This document shows, in pieces, positions 52,733 through 64,000 of a DNA stretch of 64,000 bases. Source of the DNA: Escherichia hormaechei_A. GTDB taxonomy: Bacteria > Pseudomonadota > Gammaproteobacteria > Enterobacterales > Enterobacteriaceae. The stretch is from the NCBI GenBank assembly GCA_042434945.1, contig CP170191.1:434001-498000 (forward strand). Reading direction: 5' to 3'. How positions within the stretch are numbered: position 1 is the first letter of the stretch; each line of letters opens with the position of its first letter. The position numbers were made by a program, and so were the translations under genes. The notes under the pieces were generated by a model. It was not told where the DNA came from, did no database searches, and saw nothing but the letters and a program-made list of their open reading frames with translations.

Positions 52733-53314
52733 TCACAGTTCTTTATTTTTCGCCTGCGTCATCATACGCGGGTAGAACTGCCAGAAGCGGGTTTCCAGCG
52801 CATCATAATGTTCATCCAGGTCATGCCATGAGTCGCGCAGCGCGTCCAGACGCGGTCGACGGCTCGCCATGCCGTTCAGGACGTTCTGAATGAAATCCAT
52901 CTCGCGGTATCGCTCCAGCCAGCGTTCAGACCAGAGATAGTTATTCAGATTCACAAAGCGCGGCGGGGAGTCCGGCAAAATGATCGACACCTGCGCGTGG
53001 GCGTAGCGCACAAACTCAGGCAGCGACATATCAGGCGACAGCCGGGACCAGTGGCGCGACAGGAAATGATCCCACATGACGTCGAGCGTGATCGGCGCCA
53101 CGCGTCGGGTTTCGGGGCGGAACCAGGCTTTGGCTTCCGTCACTTCCGGCAGGTTATCGGTCAGCACGTCGATGCGGCGGTGCATAAAAATCCCGTCGAC
53201 AACCTCAGGGGAGTACGCTTCCGCGGGGTTGCCGCGTACAAAATCGGCCAGCAAATTGCCGGAGAGGGAGCTGTCCGCGAGATGAGCGAGATGCAGATGA
53301 GCGAGAAAATTCAT
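52733..53314 (-). CDS. acpH: Acyl carrier protein phosphodiesterase AcpH
   Basis: 193 residues from ATG 53314 (MNFLAHLHLAHLAD); a longer frame to 53353 overlaps the queA promoter. HD-like metal ligands are seen in HLHLAHLAD and LDVMWDHFLSRHW. It removes the 4'-phosphopantetheine group from acyl carrier protein. Clearly diverged from E. coli AcpH (for example AEAYSPEVVDGIFMHR), marking native sequence. Divergent from queA. Confidence 0.93.
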   Translation of the reverse strand: MNFLAHLHLAHLADSSLSGNLLADFVRGNPAEAYSPEVVDGIFMHRRIDVLTDNLPEVTEAKAWFRPETRRVAPITLDVMWDHFLSRHWSRLSPDMSLPEFVRYAHAQVSIILPDSPPRFVNLNNYLWSERWLERYREMDFIQNVLNGMASRRPRLDALRDSWHDLDEHYDALETRFWQFYPRMMTQAKNKEL

Positions 53315-53405
53315 GCGTTTTCGTTGTCCGGTGGCGGCTAGTTGTTGCAGCAAAAGGGTGTGAGCACTAGACTACCCGCCTCTTATTTTAGTCTGAGTCA
53401 GTGTC

Positions 53406-54476
53406 ATGCGCGTTACCGATTTCTCCTTTGAATTGCCCGAATCCCTGATTGCCCACTATCCCATGCCTGAACGCAGTAGCTGTCGTTTACTGTCGCTGGA
53501 CGGGCCGACGGGCGCGCTGACGCACGGTACTTTCACCGATTTACTTGATAAGCTCAACCCCGGCGATCTTCTGGTTTTTAATAATACCCGCGTGATCCCG
53601 GCGCGCCTGTTTGGGCGTAAAGCCAGCGGCGGCAAGATTGAAGTGCTGGTTGAACGGATGCTCGACGACAAACGCATTCTTGCGCATATTCGCGCCTCGA
53701 AAGCGCCAAAACCTGGCGCAGAACTGCTGCTGGGCGATGACGAAAGTATTAACGCAACAATGACCGCGCGCCACGGCGCACTGTTTGAAGTCGAATTTAA
53801 TGATGAACGCTCGGTGCTGGATATTCTCAACAGCATCGGCCATATGCCGCTGCCGCCGTATATCGACCGTCCGGACGAAGACGCTGACCGCGAACTTTAT
53901 CAAACCGTTTATAGCGAAAAACCGGGCGCGGTTGCAGCCCCGACCGCAGGTCTGCATTTTGACGAGCCTTTGCTGGAAAAATTGCGCGCCAAAGGCGTGG
54001 AGATGGCGTTTGTGACGTTGCACGTTGGTGCGGGCACCTTCCAGCCGGTGCGCGTCGACACCATTGAAGATCACATCATGCACTCGGAATACGCTGAAGT
54101 ACCGCAGGATGTGGTAGACGCGGTACTGGCGGCGAAAGCGCGCGGTAACCGGGTGATTGCGGTTGGCACCACTTCAGTACGTTCGCTGGAAAGCGCGGCT
54201 CAGGCAGCGAAAAACGATCTCATTGAACCGTTCTTCGACGATACCCAAATCTTTATCTATCCGGGCTTCCAGTACAAAGTGGTCGATGCGCTGGTGACGA
54301 ACTTCCACTTGCCAGAGTCGACGCTGATTATGCTGGTTTCGGCCTTTGCCGGTTATCAACACACCATGAACGCCTATAAAGCAGCGGTAGAAGAGAAATA
54401 TCGCTTTTTTAGTTACGGTGATGCGATGTTTATCACGTACAATCCGCAGGCAATTAATGAGCGCGTCGGGGAGTAA
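53406..54476 (+). CDS. queA: S-adenosylmethionine:tRNA ribosyltransferase-isomerase QueA
   Basis: 356 residues, family length. Transfers the ribosyl part of SAM to 7-aminomethyl-7-deazaguanine in tRNA, forming epoxyqueuosine. Signature stretches: [26 protein letters not shown] and [14 protein letters not shown]. First gene of the queA-tgt-yajC-secDF cluster. Near-identical to E. coli as recalled, unlike acpH next to it. Confidence 0.97.
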
Positions 54477-54516
54477 TTCCGCGGCGCTGGTTTAAAACGT
54501 TGGACTGTTTTTCTGA

Positions 54517-55659
<1,143 letters not shown>

Positions 55660-55681
55660 TATTAATAATGAGGGAAATTTA

Positions 55682-56014
55682 ATGAGCTTTTTTATTTCTG
55701 ATGCGGTAGCGGCAACGGGTGCACCGGCGCAAGGTAGCCCGATGTCTTTGATTTTGATGCTGGTGGTATTCGGTCTGATTTTCTATTTCATGATCCTGCG
55801 TCCACAGCAGAAGCGCACCAAAGAACACAAAAAGCTGATGGACTCCATTGCCAAAGGTGATGAAGTTCTGACGAACGGTGGCCTGGTTGGTCGCGTAACC
55901 AAAGTAGCGGAAAACGGCTACATTGCTATCGCGCTGAATGACACCACTGAAGTAGTTATTAAACGTGACTTCGTAGCTGCCGTCCTGCCGAAAGGCACCA
56001 TGAAGGCGCTGTAA
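55682..56014 (+). CDS. yajC: Sec translocon accessory subunit YajC
   Basis: 110 residues from ATG 55682 after AGGGAAA; the open frame from 55652 overlaps tgt and is not preferred. One transmembrane helix (LILMLVVFGLIFYFMILRP, about 19-37) followed by a basic cytoplasmic domain. Member of the SecDF-YajC complex of the inner membrane. Confidence 0.96.
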   Translation: MSFFISDAVAATGAPAQGSPMSLILMLVVFGLIFYFMILRPQQKRTKEHKKLMDSIAKGDEVLTNGGLVGRVTKVAENGYIAIALNDTTEVVIKRDFVAAVLPKGTMKAL

Positions 56015-56041
56015 TTAAAATTTTTCCCTAAGGGAATTGCC

Positions 56042-57889
56042 GTGTTAAACCGTTATCCTTTGTGGAAGTACGTCATGCTGATCGTGGTGATTGTCATCGG
56101 TCTGCTGTATGCGCTTCCCAACCTGTTTGGTGAGGATCCGGCTGTTCAGATCACTGGTGCGCGCGGAGTCGCCGCCAGTGAGCAAACGCTGATCCAGGTC
56201 CAGAAAACGTTACAAGAAGAAAAAATAACTGCTAAGTCTGTGGCACTGGAAGAGGGCGCTATTCTTGCGCGCTTCGACTCCACTGACACCCAGTTGCGCG
56301 CTCGTGAAGCATTAATGGGCGTTATGGGTGACAAATACGTCGTGGCGCTTAACCTTGCCCCGGCAACGCCGCGCTGGCTGGCAGCTATTCACGCTGAGCC
56401 GATGAAGCTCGGCCTTGACCTGCGTGGCGGCGTTCACTTCCTGATGGAAGTGGATATGGACACCGCGCTTGGCAAACTCCAGGAACAAAATATCGATAGC
56501 CTACGCAGTGACCTGCGCGAAAAGGGCATCCCGTATACCACTGTTCGTAAAGAAAACAACTACGGCCTGAGCATCACTTTCCGCGATGCTAAAGCTCGTG
56601 ATGAAGCCATTGCGTATCTGAGCAAGCGCCATCCGGACCTGGTGATTAGCAGCCAGGGCAGCAACCAGCTGCGTGCGGTAATGAGCGATGCTCGTCTGAG
56701 CGAAGCGCGTGAATATGCGGTGCAGCAGAACATTAATATCCTGCGTAACCGTGTAAACCAACTTGGCGTGGCGGAGCCGGTGGTTCAGCGTCAGGGTGCT
56801 GACCGTATCGTTGTTGAACTGCCAGGTATTCAGGACACTGCGCGTGCGAAAGAGATTCTGGGTGCGACGGCAACGCTGGAATTCCGTCTGGTAAACACCA
56901 ACGTTGACCAGGCCGCTGCGGCATCCGGTCGCGTACCGGGCGACTCTGAAGTGAAACAGACCCGCGAAGGTCAGCCAGTTGTGCTGTACAAACGCGTAAT
57001 TCTGACCGGTGACCATATCACCGACTCCACTTCCAGCCAGGACGAATACAACCAACCGCAGGTTAACATCTCGCTCGATAGCGCTGGTGGTAACATCATG
57101 TCTAACTTCACTAAGGACAACATCGGCAAACCGATGGCAACCCTGTTTGTGGAGTACAAAGACAGCGGTAAGAAAGATGCAAATGGTCGTGCGGTTCTGG
57201 TGAAACAGGAAGAGGTGATTAACATCGCCAACATCCAGTCTCGTCTGGGTAACAGCTTCCGTATCACCGGCATCAACAACCCGAACGAAGCCCGTCAGCT
57301 GTCACTGCTGCTGCGTGCCGGTGCGTTGATCGCGCCGATTCAGATTGTTGAAGAACGTACCATTGGCCCAACCCTGGGTATGCAGAACATTGAACAGGGG
57401 CTGGAGGCTTGCCTTGCCGGTCTGCTGGTTTCTATTCTGTTCATGATCATCTTCTATAAGAAGTTTGGTCTGATTGCGACCAGTGCTCTGATTGCCAACT
57501 TGATCTTAATCGTCGGCATTATGTCGCTGTTGCCAGGCGCAACGCTGAGTATGCCAGGTATCGCGGGTATCGTCTTAACCCTTGCGGTGGCGGTCGATGC
57601 GAACGTACTGATCAACGAACGTATTAAAGAAGAGTTGAGCAACGGACGTACTGTTCAACAGGCAATTGATGAAGGTTATCGTGGCGCATTCAGTTCTATC
57701 TTCGATGCGAACATCACCACGCTGATTAAAGTCATCATCCTGTACGCAGTGGGTACCGGGGCAATTAAAGGGTTCGCGATTACTACCGGTATCGGTGTGG
57801 CGACGTCGATGTTTACCGCGATTGTCGGTACGCGTGCCATCGTAAACCTGCTATATGGCGGCAAGCGCGTCAAGAAGCTGTCAATCTGA
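56042..57889 (+). CDS. secD: Protein translocase subunit SecD
   Basis: 615 residues from GTG 56042 (AAGGGAA site). One N-terminal helix, the large periplasmic P1 region, then five helices with the conserved D1-D6 motifs (GLDLRGGVHFLMEVD; AVAVDANVLINERIKEEL). SecDF uses the proton gradient to pull exported proteins through SecYEG. Operon with yajC and secF. Confidence 0.97.
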   Translation: MLNRYPLWKYVMLIVVIVIGLLYALPNLFGEDPAVQITGARGVAASEQTLIQVQKTLQEEKITAKSVALEEGAILARFDSTDTQLRAREALMGVMGDKYVVALNLAPATPRWLAAIHAEPMKLGLDLRGGVHFLMEVDMDTALGKLQEQNIDSLRSDLREKGIPYTTVRKENNYGLSITFRDAKARDEAIAYLSKRHPDLVISSQGSNQLRAVMSDARLSEAREYAVQQNINILRNRVNQLGVAEPVVQRQGADRIVVELPGIQDTARAKEILGATATLEFRLVNTNVDQAAAASGRVPGDSEVKQTREGQPVVLYKRVILTGDHITDSTSSQDEYNQPQVNISLDSAGGNIMSNFTKDNIGKPMATLFVEYKDSGKKDANGRAVLVKQEEVINIANIQSRLGNSFRITGINNPNEARQLSLLLRAGALIAPIQIVEERTIGPTLGMQNIEQGLEACLAGLLVSILFMIIFYKKFGLIATSALIANLILIVGIMSLLPGATLSMPGIAGIVLTLAVAVDANVLINERIKEELSNGRTVQQAIDEGYRGAFSSIFDANITTLIKVIILYAVGTGAIKGFAITTGIGVATSMFTAIVGTRAIVNLLYGGKRVKKLSI

Positions 57890-57899
57890 GGAGTGCGAT

Positions 57900-58871
57900 G
57901 TGGCACAGGAATATACTGTTGAACAACTAAACCACGGCCGTAAAGTCTATGACTTTATGCGCTGGGACTACTGGGCTTTCGGCATCTCTGGTCTGCTGTT
58001 AATCGCTGCTATCGTTATTATGGGCGTGCGCGGCTTTAACTGGGGGCTGGATTTCACCGGTGGTACGGTTATTGAAATTACGCTCGAAAAACCGGCTGAA
58101 ATTGACGTAATGCGTGATGCATTGCAAAAAGCCGGTTTTGAAGAGCCGATGCTGCAAAACTTTGGTAGCAGCCATGACATCATGGTCCGTATGCCGCCTG
58201 CTGAAGGCGAAACCGGCGGTCAGGTGTTGGGCAGCCAGGTTCTGAAGGTGATTAACGAATCCACCAATCAGAATGCAGCAGTGAAGCGTATTGAGTTCGT
58301 CGGTCCGAGCGTGGGGGCAGACCTTGCGCAAACCGGTGCGATGGCGTTGATGGCAGCGCTGCTGTCTATCCTCGTGTACGTAGGTTTCCGCTTTGAGTGG
58401 CGACTGGCGGCAGGGGTGGTTATTGCGCTGGCGCACGACGTTATCATTACGCTGGGTATTTTGTCGTTATTCCATATCGAGATTGACCTGACCATTGTGG
58501 CATCGTTGATGTCGGTTATCGGTTACTCGCTTAACGACAGTATCGTGGTATCGGACCGTATTCGTGAAAACTTCCGCAAGATCCGTCGCGGTACGCCTTA
58601 CGAAATCTTTAACGTGTCCTTGACCCAGACGCTGCACCGTACCTTGATCACATCCGGTACTACCTTGATGGTTATCCTGATGCTGTACCTCTTCGGTGGT
58701 CCGGTACTGGAAGGCTTCTCGCTGACCATGCTTATCGGTGTTTCCATCGGTACTGCATCTTCCATCTATGTGGCATCTGCGTTGGCTCTGAAACTGGGTA
58801 TGAAGCGCGAACACATGTTGCAGCAGAAAGTGGAAAAAGAAGGGGCGGATCAGCCGTCAATTCTGCCGTAA
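57900..58871 (+). CDS. secF: Protein translocase subunit SecF
   Basis: 323 residues from GTG 57900, preceded by GAGGAG and 10 bases after the secD stop; the open frame from 57855 overlaps secD. Six transmembrane helices, motif [12 protein letters not shown] after the first and [17 protein letters not shown] in the fourth-fifth region. Partner of SecD. Confidence 0.97.
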
Positions 58872-58890
58872 GAGTCTTATGTAGTATCGA

Positions 58891-58920
58891 AATCCCGGCC
58901 TGTTGGCCGGGATTTTTTTT
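58891..58920 (+). terminator. Terminator of the queA-secF operon
   Basis: Stem atcccggcc / ggccgggat with a tgtt loop and a T8 tail, 20 bases after the secF stop. Confidence 0.9.
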
Positions 58921-59009
58921 GTCTGCATCTCACAAACACTCCTGACAGTATGCTGTCAGGAGCCCTGTCGTAGACTCCTTCTGAACCCTAACAGCAGGCA
59001 GGAGGACGT

Positions 59010-59375
59010 ATGAAAAGTGTTATTAACTGGTTTGAAATTCCGGTCGCCGATATGGATCGCGCCATCAAATTTTATGAGTCGGTGATGCAGGTCGCGCTGC
59101 GGCGCGAGAAGATGGACGTGGCTGATCTGGCGATTTTCCCGCACGAGGATCCGGCCACCGGCGGCGCGCTGGCGAAATTTGACGGCGTTACACCGTCTTC
59201 GCAGGGCGCTATTATTTACCTGCATACTGACAATCTGGCGGCCACGCTCGATCGTATTGCTTCTGCGGGCGGTGAGTGCGTGTTTGGCCCGCTGGAACTG
59301 CCGCAAGGCATTGGCACTATAGCCCTGTTTACCGACAGCGAAGGTAATCGCGTCGGCCTCCATCAACCGGTATGA
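59010..59375 (+). CDS. VOC family (glyoxalase/dioxygenase-like) protein
   Basis: 121 residues, one glyoxalase-fold domain (IPVADMDRAIKFYESVMQ at the start; PLELPQGIGTIALFTDSEGN and RVGLHQPV at the end). Possible metal ligands are few, so it may be a binding or resistance protein and not an enzyme; function unknown. The start follows AGGAGG. It lies 10 bases before a WYL regulator with which it probably forms an operon. E. coli K-12 has yajD in this interval. Confidence 0.82.
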   Translation: MKSVINWFEIPVADMDRAIKFYESVMQVALRREKMDVADLAIFPHEDPATGGALAKFDGVTPSSQGAIIYLHTDNLAATLDRIASAGGECVFGPLELPQGIGTIALFTDSEGNRVGLHQPV

Positions 59376-59385
59376 GAGTAAACCG

Positions 59386-60066
59386 ATGACCCGACGCGCT
59401 GACCGTTTGTTCCAGATTGTGCAGATCCTTCGGGGCAGGCGTCTGACAACGGCAGCGCATCTGGCGGAAAGGCTTGGCGTGTCCGAGCGCACGGTGTACC
59501 GCGATATCCGCGACCTGTCGCTTTCCGGCGTGCCGGTGGAAGGCGAGGCGGGAAGCGGATATCGGCTGATGTCGGGTTTTGATTTACCCCCGCTGATGCT
59601 GACCAACAAAGAGTCCGAGGCGCTGATGGTGGCGATTCGCCTGCTCAAAACCTGGGGCGGGGAATCGCTGTCGCGCGAGCTGGAGTCGGCCCAGGAAAAA
59701 GTGCTGGCGATCCTGCCAGAAGAGAGCCGCCGCAAAGCTGAGCAGACGCGGATTTACGCGCCGGATATTGCCCTTCAGCCCCATTCCCGTAGTGGTTTCG
59801 ACGTGATCCATCAGGCGATTTCCGCCCAGCGCGTGCTGGCGCTGCATTATCGTGATGAGGCCGGGCAGTTAACCTGGCGTGAGGTGCAGCCGCTTGGGCT
59901 GTTCTTCTGGGGGGAGCACTGGCTGTTGGCTGCGTGGTGCGAGCGACGCGATGACTACCGCTGTTTCCGGCTCGACCGATGCCTCAATATTGTGCAGACG
60001 GAGAGGCGGTTTAGCGAGAGTGCGGACAGGTCATTGGCAGATTTTTTGCGCAAGGTGAGGCAGTAA
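59386..60066 (+). CDS. YafY-type transcriptional regulator (HTH plus WYL domain)
   Basis: 226 residues. N-terminal HTH (TTAAHLAERLGVSERTVYRD, about residues 23-42) followed by a linker and a C-terminal WYL-type domain (LHYRDEAGQLTWREVQPLGL; WLLAAWCERRDDYRCFRLD). WYL proteins sense nucleic-acid or nucleotide ligands and often control neighbouring genes, so it may regulate the VOC gene. The target is inferred from position only. Confidence 0.85.
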   Translation: MTRRADRLFQIVQILRGRRLTTAAHLAERLGVSERTVYRDIRDLSLSGVPVEGEAGSGYRLMSGFDLPPLMLTNKESEALMVAIRLLKTWGGESLSRELESAQEKVLAILPEESRRKAEQTRIYAPDIALQPHSRSGFDVIHQAISAQRVLALHYRDEAGQLTWREVQPLGLFFWGEHWLLAAWCERRDDYRCFRLDRCLNIVQTERRFSESADRSLADFLRKVRQ

Positions 60067-60069
60067 AAA

Positions 60070-60142
60070 GCCGGGGGGCGGCTACGCCTTACCCGGCCTA
60101 CATTCGGATCGTAGGCCCGGTAAGCGTAGCGCCACCGGGCGG
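60070..60142. repeat. BIME: paired REP elements downstream of tsx
   Basis: Two inverted REP palindromes, gccggggggcgg to acccggcctac and gtaggcccggtaagcg to caccgggcgg, between the convergent yafY-type gene and tsx. Confidence 0.82.
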
Positions 60143-60154
60143 AATCCGCACTGA

Positions 60155-61039
60155 TTAGAAGTTGTAACCTACTACCAGGTAACCACCCCAGCCGGTAGAG
60201 CGAACGTTGAAGTTGCCGTTGCCGAAGTTCAGTTCTGCATCGTCGTTCCACTGACCACCGTCGTGCCAGTAACGAGCTACGACAGAGTAGTGCCAGTGAT
60301 CGTAGTTCAGAGCCAGAATATGGCTGGAAGCGATAGAGTTATTAGTACGGGTCTTAATACCGTTGATTGCGTTACCGCTGTCATCCCCTAAATCGGAACC
60401 CCAGTCGAAGTTGGTGAAGCCGATGTAGCTCAGCTGACCGCCCCACAGATCGGTAATCGGCACAAAGTATTTAATTTTGAAACGGTAACCGTCCCACTCG
60501 TTTTCGTTCGCTGCGCCATAGTTCTGCCACTGGTATTTCGCATAGACGTTCATGGACAGGCTCATCGGCAGGCCAGTGTCGATATCGGTACCCAGACCCA
60601 TGTACCAGGTGCTCTGGCGACCATCTTTATTACGACCCATGTCGTAAATGTAGTTGTTCGCGAAGTACCACTCTTTGAACGGACCGAAGCTAAGGTCAGT
60701 ATTGGTCAGCTTGTCGATGGAGAAACGTGGTTCGATTTCCATAAACAGCGGAGAACCGTGGTTCCAGATACCTTTTGCATCGGAGTTACCGCCGAAGAAT
60801 ACCGGCGCATCCGCATAACCATAGAAGTCGAACCAGTCTTTTTTAGCGAATGCTTCGTACTCAAGGTAGGTATCGTTGCGGATCTGCGGTCCGAAACGGG
60901 TGTGATAGCTTCCGACAACGTTAACGCTCTGGTGCCACCAGTCGGAAAGATACTGCGGTTTGTCGTTTTCAGCTGCGTTGACAGTAAAAGACGAAGAGAG
61001 CGCCAGTACCGCACCGGCTGCCAGTAATGTTTTTTTCAT
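60155..61039 (-). CDS. tsx: Nucleoside-specific outer-membrane channel Tsx
   Basis: 294 residues from ATG 61039; signal peptide about 1-22 (ends VNA), then a 12-strand beta barrel ending in aromatic [11 protein letters not shown]. Channel for nucleosides and deoxynucleosides, and receptor for phage T6 and colicin K in E. coli. Seemingly identical to E. coli Tsx over most of its length. Its upstream region carries CRP-type sites. Confidence 0.96.
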
Positions 61040-61120
61040 ATGTATGCCACTGTTTGAAAATCCCTTGCGGGAGTGAAAAAGGCGCAAATTGCGTTTCTAA
61101 ATATTTCGTATACAGAGGAG

Positions 61121-61169
61121 CCTATTATAAAAATCATTGCTCACAAAAATATGTTTCGTTTCACAGTTC
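61121..61169 (-). promoter_or_regulatory. tsx promoter with two CRP-like sites
   Basis: Reading the minus strand, a CRP-like site (ctgtgaaacgaaacat, 61148-61169) is followed by a second (ttgtgagcaatgattt, 61129-61150) and then a TATAAT -10 box (complement of 61124-61129). The upstream site is centred about 42 bp before the predicted start point, the class II position. E. coli tsx-P2 is controlled by cAMP-CRP and CytR in this way. Confidence 0.6.
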
Positions 61170-61305
61170 TATCATTTACGTAATCGATTGCGTTCACGTT
61201 TCGTACTTTAGACGGGCGGGATTGTAGCGGCAATCATTTATGTTGCCAATCCATACGAAATGTAAATGTTAGCGGAGTGACATTTCACTCCGCTAGAAGG
61301 GCGGG

Positions 61306-61845
61306 TTATTGCGCGGCGGGTTGAATGTCGTGAATACGGATAAAGCCCAGCTGTTCTGGGGTCAGTCCGCTCAGCTGGAGCGGGATATCAACATCGCTCG
61401 GCGCCAGCGTGCTGGCGGGGGCGGTGAAGAGCTGATTCTTCACGTTCACTTCCTGATAGCTCTCCGTGGTGCCCTGAATCTGGCCCCACTCTACGGTGCC
61501 GCTGAACGCGGGAAGCGGATCGTTGGACTCACCCTGAATGCGTAATGTTGCGCGAGTACCATCGGCATTCGCTGCAACATTCACCACAGACATCTTTAGC
61601 GTGCCAATCTGGCTGTTCAGACGCGCGGGCGTGTTTGCACCTGGCAATAAATAAACGCCATTGCTGGATTTGGCATTCAGCGCGTTCTGCTGGGTGATCT
61701 TCACGGTTTCTTTGTTAAGTTTGTCCATCGCCACGTTAAGCGTATTCACGCTTTGTTTCATCTCACGGACTTCGCTTTGCTGTGCGCAGGCGCTGAGCGT
61801 GAACAGGCTCCCCACCAGCACTATTTTCAGGTAACGTCTTGTCAT
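61306..61845 (-). CDS. yajI: YajI lipoprotein (DUF3251)
   Basis: 179 residues from ATG 61845 (MTRRYLKIVLVGSLF). The lipobox LSAC puts the lipidated cysteine near residue 19. A short coiled-coil stretch (EMKQSVNTLNVAMDKLNKE) precedes a beta-rich domain. Position and length match E. coli YajI; function unknown. Confidence 0.88.
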   Translation of the reverse strand: MTRRYLKIVLVGSLFTLSACAQQSEVREMKQSVNTLNVAMDKLNKETVKITQQNALNAKSSNGVYLLPGANTPARLNSQIGTLKMSVVNVAANADGTRATLRIQGESNDPLPAFSGTVEWGQIQGTTESYQEVNVKNQLFTAPASTLAPSDVDIPLQLSGLTPEQLGFIRIHDIQPAAQ

Positions 61846-61962
61846 TGCGTTTAATTCCTTGAAATCACAGATTGCTGCAATGGTAGACAGGATAGTGCCG
61901 TCAGGCATCGATCCTTTATCTCAAAAGCGTTGCGCCTTTGTTGTATCGTCAGTTCAGGGTAA

Positions 61963-62448
<486 letters not shown>

Positions 62449-62451
62449 GCC

Positions 62452-63555
62452 GTGCAGGACGAGTATTACATGGCGCGGGCGCTAAAGCTGGCGCAACGAG
62501 GACGTTTTACCACGCATCCCAACCCGAATGTCGGGTGCGTCATTGTCAAAGATGGCGAAATTGTCGGTGAAGGTTACCACCAACGTGCGGGTGAACCACA
62601 TGCCGAAGTACACGCGTTGCGTATGGCGGGTGAAAAAGCCAAAGGTGCGACCGCCTATGTCACACTCGAACCCTGTAGCCATCATGGTCGTACGCCACCG
62701 TGCTGTGACGCACTCATCGCCGCTGGCGTAGCGCGCGTGGTTGCCTCGATGCAGGATCCTAACCCGCAGGTCGCTGGGCGTGGACTTTACCGTCTGCAAC
62801 AGGCTGGCATTGACGTCAGCCACGGCCTGATGATGAGTGAAGCCGAGCAATTGAATAAAGGCTTTCTCAAGCGGATGCGCACCGGCTTTCCTTATATTCA
62901 GTTAAAACTTGGCGCATCGCTTGATGGTCGCACGGCGATGGCGAGCGGCGAAAGCCAGTGGATCACTTCGCCCCAGGCGCGGCGTGATGTACAACTACTG
63001 CGCGCGCAAAGTCATGCCATTTTAACCAGCAGCGCCACGGTGCTGGCGGATGATCCTGCCTTAACGGTGCGTTGGTCTGAACTGGATGAACAAACTCAGG
63101 CGCTCTATCCGCAACAAAATCTCCGTCAGCCGATACGTATTGTGATTGATAGCCAAAATCGCGTGACGCCGGTACATCGCATTGTGCAGCAGCCCGGCGA
63201 AACCTGGTTCGCGCGTACGCAGGAAGATTCTCGTGAGTGGCCGGAAACGGTGCGTACCTTGCTGATTCCAGCGCATAAAGGTCATCTGGATCTGGTTGTA
63301 CTGATGATGCAACTGGGTAAACAGCAAATTAACAGCATCTGGGTGGAAGCGGGGCCAACGCTCGCTGGCGCATTGCTGCAGGCGGGTTTAGTCGATGAGC
63401 TGATTGTCTATATCGCACCTAAACTATTAGGCAGCGACGCCCGTGGATTATGCTCGCTGCCAGGGCTTGAGAAATTAGCCGACGCCCCCCAATTTAAATT
63501 CAAAGAGATACGTCATGTAGGCCCGGATGTTTGCCTGCATTTAGTGGGTGCATGA
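62452..63555 (+). CDS. ribD: Riboflavin biosynthesis deaminase/reductase RibD
   Basis: 367 residues from GTG 62452. The N-terminal cytidine-deaminase-like half has zinc ligands HAEVHAL and [12 protein letters not shown]; the C-terminal half (about 146-367) is an NADPH-dependent reductase ([33 protein letters not shown]). It converts the GTP cyclohydrolase II product to the ribitylamino-uracil phosphate. Operon nrdR-ribD-ribH. No FMN riboswitch lies here. Confidence 0.97.
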
Positions 63556-63643
63556 TCTCCCGGCTCGAAAGGGAAGCAGCGCACAAAATATTATGCTAAA
63601 ATCCGCCCCCCTGCGGGGCCATACTCGAACCCGAAGGAAGAAA

Positions 63644-64000
63644 ATGAACATTATTGAAGCTAACGTTGCTACCCCGGACGCTCGCGTCGCCATCACCATC
63701 GCGCGTTTCAACAACTTTATCAATGACAGCCTGCTGGAAGGTGCAATTGATGCACTGAAACGTATCGGTCAGGTAAAAGATGAAAACATTACCGTTGTTT
63801 GGGTGCCTGGTGCCTATGAGCTGCCGCTGGCGGCGGGTGCACTGGCTAAAACCGGTAAATACGACGCGGTGATTGCGCTGGGTACGGTTATTCGTGGTGG
63901 CACTGCCCATTTTGAATATGTCGCTGGTGGTGCAAGCAACGGCCTGGCGCATGTTGCCCAGGACAGCGAAATTCCGGTTGCTTTTGGGGTTCTGACCACT
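63644..64000 (+). CDS. ribH: 6,7-dimethyl-8-ribityllumazine synthase (3' end outside window)
   Basis: 119 codons are visible from ATG 63644, preceded by GAAGGAAG; the frame is open at the window end (family length about 156). The start [20 protein letters not shown] and the motifs [14 protein letters not shown] and [17 protein letters not shown] are those of lumazine synthase, which joins the RibD-derived pyrimidine and dihydroxybutanone phosphate. Called ribE in E. coli. nusB would be expected next. Confidence 0.95.

Noticed and set aside
63556..63643. FMN riboswitch in front of ribH
   Set aside because: The gap is only 88 bp with a short hairpin near 63606-63619; none of the conserved RFN sequence blocks are present.

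Overview
The window is a chromosomal segment of a member of the Enterobacteriaceae. From hemB to the right end the gene order follows the E. coli K-12 / Salmonella backbone almost gene for gene (hemB, iprA, ampH, sbmA, yaiW, yaiY, yaiZ, ddlA, iraP, psiF, dgcC, proC, yaiI, aroL, yaiA, aroM, ppnP, rdgC, mak, sbcC, sbcD, phoB, phoR, brnQ, proY, malZ, acpH, queA, tgt, yajC, secD, secF, tsx, yajI, nrdR, ribD, ribH). Many proteins differ from E. coli as expected of an Enterobacter / Lelliottia / Leclercia type organism. The absence of phoA and araJ and the presence of a tsaA peroxiredoxin and of DUF2339/DUF3999 genes also point outside E. coli. No tRNA, rRNA, CRISPR array, IS element or phage was recognised.

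Layout. 1-1.6 kb: three small regulatory genes, a 5'-truncated membrane protein that looks like the tail of a ToxR/CadC-type regulator, its overlapping partner, and a LuxR-type regulator. 1.6-9.4 kb: a minus-strand cluster, uhpA-uhpB-uhpC-like sensing genes followed by an afuABC-type ABC importer, probably for sugar phosphates; uhpB is frameshifted. 9.7-13.1 kb: tauABCD (taurine uptake and desulfonation). 13.2-14.9 kb: a two-domain acyltransferase resembling the ornithine-lipid synthase OlsF. 15-33.7 kb: hemB, an autotransporter, and the iprA to ppnP backbone, carrying a lineage-specific extensin-like protein and an MdtG-like MFS exporter. 33.7-47.9 kb: rdgC, mak, a structured repeat region where araJ would be, a frameshifted sbcC, sbcD, phoBR, brnQ, proY, malZ. 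48-53.3 kb: DUF2339/DUF3999 pair, tsaA, acpH. 53.4-64 kb: the queuosine/Sec operon, a VOC protein plus WYL regulator, tsx, yajI, and the nrdR-ribD-ribH operon cut by the window end.

The most unusual property is apparent mosaicism. Several blocks (tauABCD; rdgC to most of mak; the 5' end of sbcC through sbcD-phoBR-brnQ-proY to three quarters of malZ; queA-secF; tsx; ribD) read as practically identical to the E. coli K-12 proteins I remember, while genes between them, and the ends of mak, sbcC and malZ, do not. The switches fall inside genes, and the one in sbcC coincides with a single-base frameshift. This suggests imported tracts by homologous recombination, or a chimeric assembly. It rests on recalled reference sequences and needs an alignment.

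Functionally the window combines nutrient scavenging (taurine, sugar phosphates, maltodextrin, branched amino acids, nucleosides via Tsx), phosphate sensing (phoBR, psiF with a Pho box), c-di-GMP and stress regulation (dgcC, iraP, iprA), envelope and antimicrobial-peptide functions (ampH, sbmA, yaiW, ddlA, autotransporter), shikimate and proline synthesis, DNA repair (sbcCD, rdgC), tRNA modification (queA, tgt), protein export (yajC-secDF) and riboflavin synthesis.
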